Positions 57,666-64,000 of a DNA stretch of 64,000 bases are shown piece after piece. The DNA comes from Ottelia alismoides (lineage: Eukaryota; Streptophyta; Magnoliopsida; Alismatales; Hydrocharitaceae). Within the stretch, counting starts at the first letter, position 1; each line of letters opens with the position of its first letter. Location of the stretch: NCBI GenBank assembly GCA_037367405.1, contig JAZKJV010000388.1, positions 62,001 to 126,000 on the forward strand. Reading direction: 5' to 3'. Made by a program: the position numbers and the translations under genes. The notes beneath the pieces were generated by a model. It worked only from the letters and a program-made list of their open reading frames with translations, did not search any database and had not been told where the DNA came from.

Positions 57666-58342
57666 CAGGGGCGGAACTAGTATATAACTCAGTGGGACCA
57701 TGGCCCCTCCTTAATTATTACATTTCACTTATATAATGTTGTTAATTTTTGATATGGCCCCTACTCAACGTTTAAATATAGAAGCCGTAATTTCAAAAAT
57801 CAATACTAAGTCTTTAATGGCTTATTGGTAAAACGTTGCGATCTCCATCAATTGAACCAAGATTCGATTCCCATCTTTGCACTTTCTCTTAAAAAAATAG
57901 CTCTAGTCACGTGATCTCTCTCCAACCTTTCTTTTGTTTAAAATAATTAATTTCTCCTTTCTTTGTTAAAAAATTTATTTCTACTCACTTTTAATATATT
58001 GATATTTTTAAGTATAAATTTGATATACAATGAGATTGTGCCTCATTTATCTCTCCCATTATTTTAATTTTCTTTGTAAATGAAATAAATTTTGTTGTTT
58101 CCTTTTAAATATGAAATTTTTTAACTAAAATTATAAAAAAAAATCATCATTGAAGAAAATAGTCTATACATTAGTGAAATTTCAAATAAAATTGAAATGG
58201 TAAGTTTATCAAATCTTAGAAACTACATTTGTAGTCATTAACTCTACTTTAAAAATATCATTTGAAAATACATTTTTTTCATTTTTTACTTATACATGAT
58301 AGATGTATACTCCCCCTGATAATATTCTGGGTTCCGCCTCTG
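57666..58342. mobile_element. Non-autonomous hAT element, 677 bp, with perfect TSD
   Basis: The ends are CAGGGGCGGAACTAG and GGGTTCCGCCTCTG, flanked by identical gtcatgaa at 57658-57665 and 58343-58350. Just inside the left end is gggaccatggcccc, as in the larger hAT element at 28197. The interior has no coding capacity and matches the split element at 49152-56718 over most of its length (for example the aaatgaaataaattttgttg region). It is the best-preserved member of this short family here. Confidence 0.94.
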
Positions 58343-58350
58343 GTCATGAA

Positions 58351-58992
58351 GACGTAAATTACGTGCAGCTCTGCATCATACTCTCTTTCATGTGTGCATG
58401 CATGCGTCTTGTACCATAGATGGGGGTCCAGCCATTAGAGGTTTGTCAAGTATGCCATATTTGTTCATTCTAATTTTGATGATTAATTGAGCATCGTGCA
58501 CAATATAGGAATTGAGGTTGCACATCTTAAGGAACTTTTTTCTCTGATACCTATGGTAGGAAAGTTAATCCATGTAATTAAGTTACAGTTTTATAACATG
58601 CCTACAATTACTAAACTAAAGAGTTCAAAACTCAATCAGAAAACTTGGAGTCATATCCAAGATAACATGAGTACGTAAGGGATTTATCATTTCAAGGAGT
58701 AATCATTATGGATTTAATTAGATACAAGGAGAGCATAGCTAATTTCTTTGTGAAAGGACTTGATAGTCCTAAATTTTAGGTTTAAGATGGAAGTGAGACC
58801 ACTGAGAGTTCGAAAGCAGCAGCTATCCAATCTAAATGAGTAGAGATCCAATAAATTAAGGTCAATGTGATATCAACAAAATATATGGGGAGATGGTTAG
58901 CACTCTTTATTGGATGCTTTGCATATGACTCTATTTCTCCGAAGCCTGATTGTTTTAAGTAGTAAATAAAGGAAGTGTGTAGGATCTGATTG
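58351..58992. other. Intergenic DNA between hAT elements
   Basis: A 63-codon frame at 58487-58678 (NIGIEVAHLKELFSLIPM) could be an exon remnant, but I recognise no family. Nothing else found. Confidence 0.35.
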
Positions 58993-59000
58993 GATACAAG

Positions 59001-59105
59001 CAAGGACGGATAGAAAGGGGGAGCCCCCCCCCCACCCAAGTTTTAGGAAGAAAGTATCGCACTTGGTATAATTCTATGGCAAAGTCCAAAAATAGAATCC
59101 TACGC

Positions 59106-59139
<34 letters not shown>

Positions 59140-60289
59140 CTCTCTAGATCCTTCTCTTGTTGGCCCCTTCTCTCCCCTTCATTTTGTTCTTTTAGCCTTT
59201 TGATAACTAAAAATATATATAGCAACATTGCTTGTAAGGTCATGAAAATGTATATTTTTTTATTAGTTAATATTGTGCCTAACATTAAACTTTTGACTCG
59301 TTGATAGTACAATCATTAAAAGTAATTATATATTAGCTTTATATCTTAATAATTTTTTAATTAATAACTAAATAATAGTCTTGATTCAGTTATTTGGTTA
59401 TATTATTTGACCAAAAACATTAGAACCTTTTTGAAATTTTAAAAAAAATGATATGAGAAAAATGAGATCATACTAATTAATAGTAAATAATATTTGTTTT
59501 CTTTCTAAAAAAGATAAAAATGATCGAATAAAAAAGAGTAGGAAAGAAATGATTATAAATATATATTCAACAATTTGAATCGAATGGATTTTATTGTCTC
59601 TATTCTCTATTTTGCAATAGAAAGAAGAAGGATAAAGAAAACTCTATAGCAGAGCCGTATGCATAAAAAAGATAACATGAATAGTTCAATGCTCAAATTA
59701 GTTTTTACTACGATAAAATTCAATCTAAATGGATTTCACTTATAAGCTATTGTTTGCAAATCTTATAAATATACAGAGATAAAATTTATAGAAATTATAG
59801 TAATTACAACTCTTGATTATATTATTTTATTGATTATATTTAGAAACTTTAAAAAATAGATTTTTTATTAGTAATGTTTCTCATTGAGAAAGTTTTATCA
59901 AAGTTATATACAAAATTTGCATTTTGTTAAGTTTTATTGGAATATATGATTGTACTTGTCAACATATATAATAGTATAAGAAGAAACTATGCAATACGTA
60001 AATGTGAACTGGTGATTGCGTAATTTGGTTGTTATGCTCCCATGAGAAATAAATTTTTTATATTATTGTAATAAATTGTTACTTGCAAGTAAAGGAACCA
60101 AGAATTCCACTTTGTTGCATTTAAAGAATGGAAAGATATTTTAAACGAGCATGAGGTAATTTGATGAAGAGTTATAACATGTTTTTTATTGTACTTATTT
60201 CATATGTTGGATGTTTCTGTTACATTAATAGATGTATGTTTATTTTTAATTTATGCCCCCTCCGATATAATTTTTTGGCTCCGTCTCTA
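59001..60289. mobile_element. Non-autonomous hAT element, 1.29 kb, with perfect TSD
   Basis: The left end CAAGGACGGATAG and right end GGCTCCGTCTCTA are degenerate versions of the CAGGGGCGGA family, flanked by identical gatacaag at 58993-59000 and 60290-60297. Inside the left end is ggggagcccccccc. A (CT)n run lies at 59109-59136. No transposase is present. Confidence 0.9.
59107..59138. repeat. (CT)n microsatellite
   Basis: About 15 uninterrupted ct units followed by cgcactctct, inside the hAT element at 59001-60289. Arg-Glu repeat frames on the minus strand are artefacts of it. Confidence 0.95.
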
Positions 60290-60297
60290 GATACAAG

Positions 60298-60871
60298 TCT
60301 TTTTTGGACGTGATATGAACAATGCATCCTTGTATGATGCCACCTATGTAAGTGTTCTTTTGCGGCTGCCATTGAGGGAGGAGGGTCATGCCCAACAAAT
60401 TCATGAGAAGGGACGGGATGCTTGACCTTTAATAGGACAATTTTGATGGCTGTTCGTTTCTATTTTTAACAAATACCAAACACTGAAAGAAAGGATCCGC
60501 ACTCGAACATCAGAGTCATGAACTGCATATCGATTCTCCCATTGATCGATGGAGAATGAGGTGATTTAATCCTACGAGGACTTTGTTTGATTATACGTTG
60601 CCAACAGCTTCGTCTGCTCCTATTTTGTGATATATATTCTCTTAAATACTGTTTCTAATTATCTCAATCTACATTCTATTTTTTTTGTTTGTTAAAAATG
60701 ACTGTGAACGAAGGGCGCCGTCCCTAGCCTTGCCATATCCGTCCGTCATGTTAATACTATGAGGGCAATCTTGGGATGAGCATTAGGTCGGGCTGCCGTA
60801 CCCGGCTCAAAACCCAACCCCCTGAACCTGGCAAGTAAAAACTAGGTGCATGTGATTTTTTTCTAGCCTAA
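60298..60871. other. Intergenic DNA, nothing recognised
   Basis: No gene or paired element ends are seen. The words ggatgagcattaggtcgggc at about 60775 resemble a stretch near 21003 and may mark an old, unclassified repeat. Confidence 0.4.
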
Positions 60872-60880
60872 TATAATATA

Positions 60881-61399
60881 GGGATATGTACACTTAGAAC
60901 GGTAAGTAGTTTCCCATGTATGTACATAACCCTCGATAATCACGAAATACACGAGAAATCCTGAATAATTACTCTGTCTCACACCTATAACACCTCGTTA
61001 GTTTAATCTATTACCTCAACCAGACTATTGAATTAATCTAACCCATCTTCAATCAAACGGCTAAGAATTAAACTAAAAAAACACATCCTCCACTCCAGCC
61101 CCCTCATTCCCACAACCTCCCCCTCCGACCACCTCCCTCCTCCACTGCCGCAACAAGTGGCAGCTCCGTAGCCCTCTTCTCCACCCCCCCCCCTCTTTCG
61201 TTGCCCCCTCTAAAGGGCTAAAATTAAATTTTTTTAACATTTTCCATCAACATTAACAAAAAAAATGGAATGGAGATTAACACGTGATCATGTCATGTAA
61301 GAGTTAAGCATTATTCATGGTATCTTGTGTAATTCGTGTTTTTCAAGGGTTATGTACGTAAATACAAAACTACACACGGTTTTGGGGTGTAAATATCCC
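60881..61399. mobile_element. Small Mutator-like element, 519 bp, with perfect 9-bp TSD
   Basis: The inverted ends begin GGGATATGTACAC and, on the other strand, GGGATATTTACACC, and pair over more than 80 bases (through gtacataaccct). They are flanked by identical tataatata at 60872-60880 and 61400-61408. The core (61085-61215) is a run of pyrimidine-rich, proline-type codon DNA (cctccccctccgaccacctcc) that I cannot assign to a gene. It is similar in build to the Pack-MULEs at 24620 and 61889. Confidence 0.9.
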
Positions 61400-61408
61400 T
61401 ATAATATA

Positions 61409-61879
61409 CAATGCTAAGAAATTGATATACAATATAGATCGAGTGATATTGATTTTATTGTTCTCTTCAAAAAAATCTTGTGAGAAATTAATTTTTAATT
61501 CATTTCAATGGTGTATGTTAGTGCAATGTGCCTACCACCCACTGGATAAGGTTCAAATCTCCCCTTATGAGAGTTGCGTTAGGTAGCCTACAGCCAGCGT
61601 AAAAAATAGTGCAATCTTTACATGGATTTAAGCAAGAATCCATGTAGCCGGCCCTACTTAAAGTGGGAGAAGACTTTGCTATTTTTTATTTTGAAACGCT
61701 TGGTTAATTTGAACATGCTATGTTATTTCGAATAAATCTCTAATTCATGGAACATTTCCTATAGCAAATTATAAGTGTAATCCATAATACTTCTCTAGAC
61801 CCCTAATAAGAAATTATACGAGCATATTAGAGCTTGACATATCCCAACACTGCAATAAAAGAGTATGTGATAATAGTAT
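61409..61879. other. AT-rich DNA between two MULEs
   Basis: No gene or repeat structure recognised. Confidence 0.45.
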
Positions 61880-62548
61880 TTTTCTAAAGAGATTTTTACA
61901 CCCATAACCCTGAGTAATTCTGCAATTACAATCATAAATCTGCATAATTGTGAATTACACAACAAACATCAAATAGTCACTCCGTCTTACACCCATAACC
62001 CTCCATTAATTTTTCGGTTAAGCTAACCATATCATTGGATTAATTTAACCCATGGTCCATCCAACTACTTTTAGAAAAATAAAAATAAATAAAAAGTGAC
62101 ATCTTCAGGTAGGAGGCGGTGGTGGCGAGGCTTGTGGGTGGAAGGGTCCAGGCATGAGGGACTTGCAAGCGCACGAGGACGCTTCCAAGCAGGAAGCGGC
62201 GGTGGCATGCTGCAGGGAGGGGTCGAGCTAGCAAGCGCGGGGTGTGAGGGCTTCCAGGAAGGAGACGACGGTGGCTCGCAGGGAGGGGTGAGGCTCGCAG
62301 GCACTCGCATGTGGGGGTGTGGGGGAGGTTATGTGGGCATGGGGTCAGGGGAGGTCGACTTCCACAGAGGTCGGGTGGGCGGGGGGTCTTTGGAGGTTAA
62401 CTTCCACAGCTCGATCAGGGCAGAGGGGGGAGGCGAGCTCGACGAGGGAGGGTTGGAAGGGGGAAGGTCGGGGCCTGCATGGGTTGTTCATGAGAAGGCG
62501 AGGGTCGAGCTTGGGGGGTCTGCCTGGGCTTGAGGGGCTGCTCAGGAG

Positions 62549-63215
62549 AAGAGAGGCAGGAAGGCCTATGTCCGCCAATGATTTTATCTCCGGGCATTTA
62601 TTCAATTTTAAACTCTGGAGAGATGTCAGGCCTCTCATGTCTGAAGGTAGAGGCGTGAAACTCTTAGGGTGCGTTTGGTACGCGGGTTAAGGCGAGTTAA
62701 ACTGGTAGAGGGTAACTCATTTTTGAGTTTTGGTGTTTGGATAGAGGGTTAAACTGGGGGTGGGTTAGAAGTGGGTTTGTTGTGATATGATTGTAGTGAA
62801 GTTTGAAAAAGTGAGTAGTTATTGTGATGTGATTATATTGAAGTTTGGAAAAGTGAGTAGAAGTAGAGTAGTTTATAATTTTTATATGATATGATGGTAT
62901 AATATATTATTTTTTGATGGAATTAATTATGGAGAATTGATTTATTTAATTTTTTTAAAAAGAAATAAAGTGGGGCACATGCATGAGAGAGAGAAAGTGG
63001 GTTAGGAGCCCCCATGGGGAGTTTACCCCACCTACCGAACGGGGCCTACACTCAGAAATATCTAGTCGTTGAAGAGAGACAGGAAGGGTCATATTAAGAA
63101 GGGATTGCATCTGAGGGCAATCAATTAATGTGAGGGACTGGAGAGTAGAGAGCTCCCTCATAGCCAAAGGAAAAGACTGTAAACATTGGCATGATCGGAA
63201 TGTCAGCTCCGTCAA
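62549..63215 (-). pseudogene. Captured NLR leucine-rich-repeat fragment, split by a MITE
   Basis: On the minus strand, 63215-63048 encodes LTELTFRSCQCLQSFPLAMR and ELSTLQSLTLIDCPQMQSLL, ending SLQRLDISEC. After the MITE (63046-62667) the reading resumes at about 62663 with SFTPLPSDMRGLTSLQSLKL and NKCPEIKSLADIGLPASL, to about 62549. Together these are about 90 residues of leucine-rich repeats of the LxxLxLxxCPxLxSLP type, found in CC-NBS-LRR disease-resistance proteins, where they take part in pathogen sensing. No NB-ARC domain is present. Both edges pass into the low-complexity filler of the Pack-MULE. The donor gene cannot be named from this piece. Confidence 0.87.
62667..63046. mobile_element. 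Tourist-like MITE, copy 3
   Basis: The element starts GGGTGCGTTTGGTACGCG and ends CCTACCGAACGGGGCC, preceded by TTA (62664-62666). The base triplet after the right end is tac rather than TTA, so the duplication has mutated. The interior is closely similar to the copy at 16103-16458 (aagtttgaaaaagtgagtag and neighbours). Confidence 0.88.
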
Positions 63216-63627
63216 AAAGGCGGGGGAGGGTTGGCGTGGGGAGGTCGGGGCATGCGTGGGCTGCCCAGGAGGAGGCGGGGGTCTGGAAGAGGAAGGAGAG
63301 GAGGAGGATGTCGGTGGCGGTGGTGGAAGGTCAGCGTGGAGGAGAGAGGAGGAGGTGGTCGACGAGGAGGAGGAGGTGGTGGTTGTCGAGGAGGAGGTAG
63401 GAGGGAGGAGTATACTAATTTGTAAATAACACAACTTAAAGGGTAGAAAATGTAAATTGTTTGACGGATACCGTCATTGTTAATGGAATATTGAACGGAA
63501 GTTAAGGAGTTATGGGTGTAAGAGTTAAGACTTTTGAGGGTTCTGCATGTAATTCACGATTATGCAGGGTTATGATTGTAATTGCAAAATTTTTCAAGGT
63601 TATGGGTGTAAAAATCCCTTTTCTAAA

Positions 63628-64000
63628 CAAGGAACTTGAGAGATCATCATAGTGTTGTTATTAGATGTGTAAGAGGCTTGGACCAACCTAACCCGAGCTT
63701 GATCCATTAGTTTTGGACTGAACTTGAGCTTGGACGACCATTTATTCATTAGTTCAACAATTTTCTGAGCCTCGACCAAAGCCAAAGCCTACTATGTTAA
63801 ATGGGATTGGACGTGAGCCTTGCATGACCGTAGAGAGCCCCCAGGGCAAACTCTCTCTCTCTAAGGAAAATTCTTTCATGAATGATTCGATCTTAACACT
63901 TCCAAACTTCCTTTTTTTTATTTTCTATTGTTTATTCTTTACTTAATTAGGGATATTCCTACATAATCTTCTAACATGTGCAATGATCATATCTTACATA
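63628..64000. other. Right edge of window, nothing recognised
   Basis: No gene is seen. Words such as cgagcttgatcc and gagcttggacg at 63690-63740 hint at a degraded non-coding repeat. Confidence 0.4.

Larger units (their letters stand above)
61889..63618. mobile_element. Pack-MULE, 1.73 kb, with perfect 9-bp TSD
   Basis: The ends begin GAGATTTTTACACCC and GGGATTTTTACACCC and pair for about 80 bases or more (through gcaattacaatcataa). They are flanked by identical ttttctaaa at 61880-61888 and 63619-63627. The interior holds GC-rich filler (62110-62540 and 63215-63410) around a leucine-rich-repeat fragment of an NLR gene on the minus strand, and a Tourist-like MITE has inserted into that fragment (62667-63046). 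No transposase. Confidence 0.93.

Overview
Plant nuclear DNA, almost certainly from a monocot. The one intact gene is a GC-rich, intronless BAHD acyltransferase. The repeats are typical of plants: Athila-type Ty3/gypsy LTRs primed by tRNA-Asp, plant hAT elements, Tourist-like MITEs, Mutator-like elements with captured gene pieces, and a CACTA element with tnp2. The species cannot be named from the sequence alone. The window is dominated by transposable elements, and most boundaries below rest on target-site duplications (TSDs) read directly from the sequence.

Layout. 1-12755: minus-strand Athila-like retrotransposon DNA. One LTR (102-3994) has a primer-binding site on one side and a polypurine tract on the other. 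It is followed by a post-pol spacer, an integrase C-terminal remnant, a truncated LTR copy (6971-7900), and the leader, PBS and LTR (9189-12755) of a second element. 12756-24619: AT-rich DNA with hAT, Tourist and MULE elements, including a three-level nest (16668-19800). 24620-26103: a Pack-MULE carrying a tRNA-dihydrouridine synthase piece. 27270-45393: a mosaic of broken hAT transposases, two exons of glycine decarboxylase P-protein and three exons of a CDC48B-like AAA ATPase. The CDC48B intron was split by a solo LTR (D), which later took in two more solo LTRs (C and E), one of which took in a MITE. 46583-47899: the BAHD gene. 49152-56718: a short hAT element whose right end was split by a 6.9-kb CACTA element. 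56812-64000: a tandem duplication, a fold-back MITE, two more hAT elements of one family, and two MULEs; the larger MULE carries a leucine-rich-repeat fragment of an NLR resistance gene, itself split by a MITE.

How the parts relate. Apart from the BAHD gene, nothing here looks able to make a complete protein: the transposase genes carry stops and frameshifts, and the captured host exons are partial. The main value of the window is as a layered record of insertions whose order can be read from nesting and TSDs. It also contains several structures that are not explained by simple annotation: a hairpin array in the retrotransposon spacer, a hairpin with a compensatory base change near LTR 3' ends, and a strand-switching short-motif region inside a MULE.
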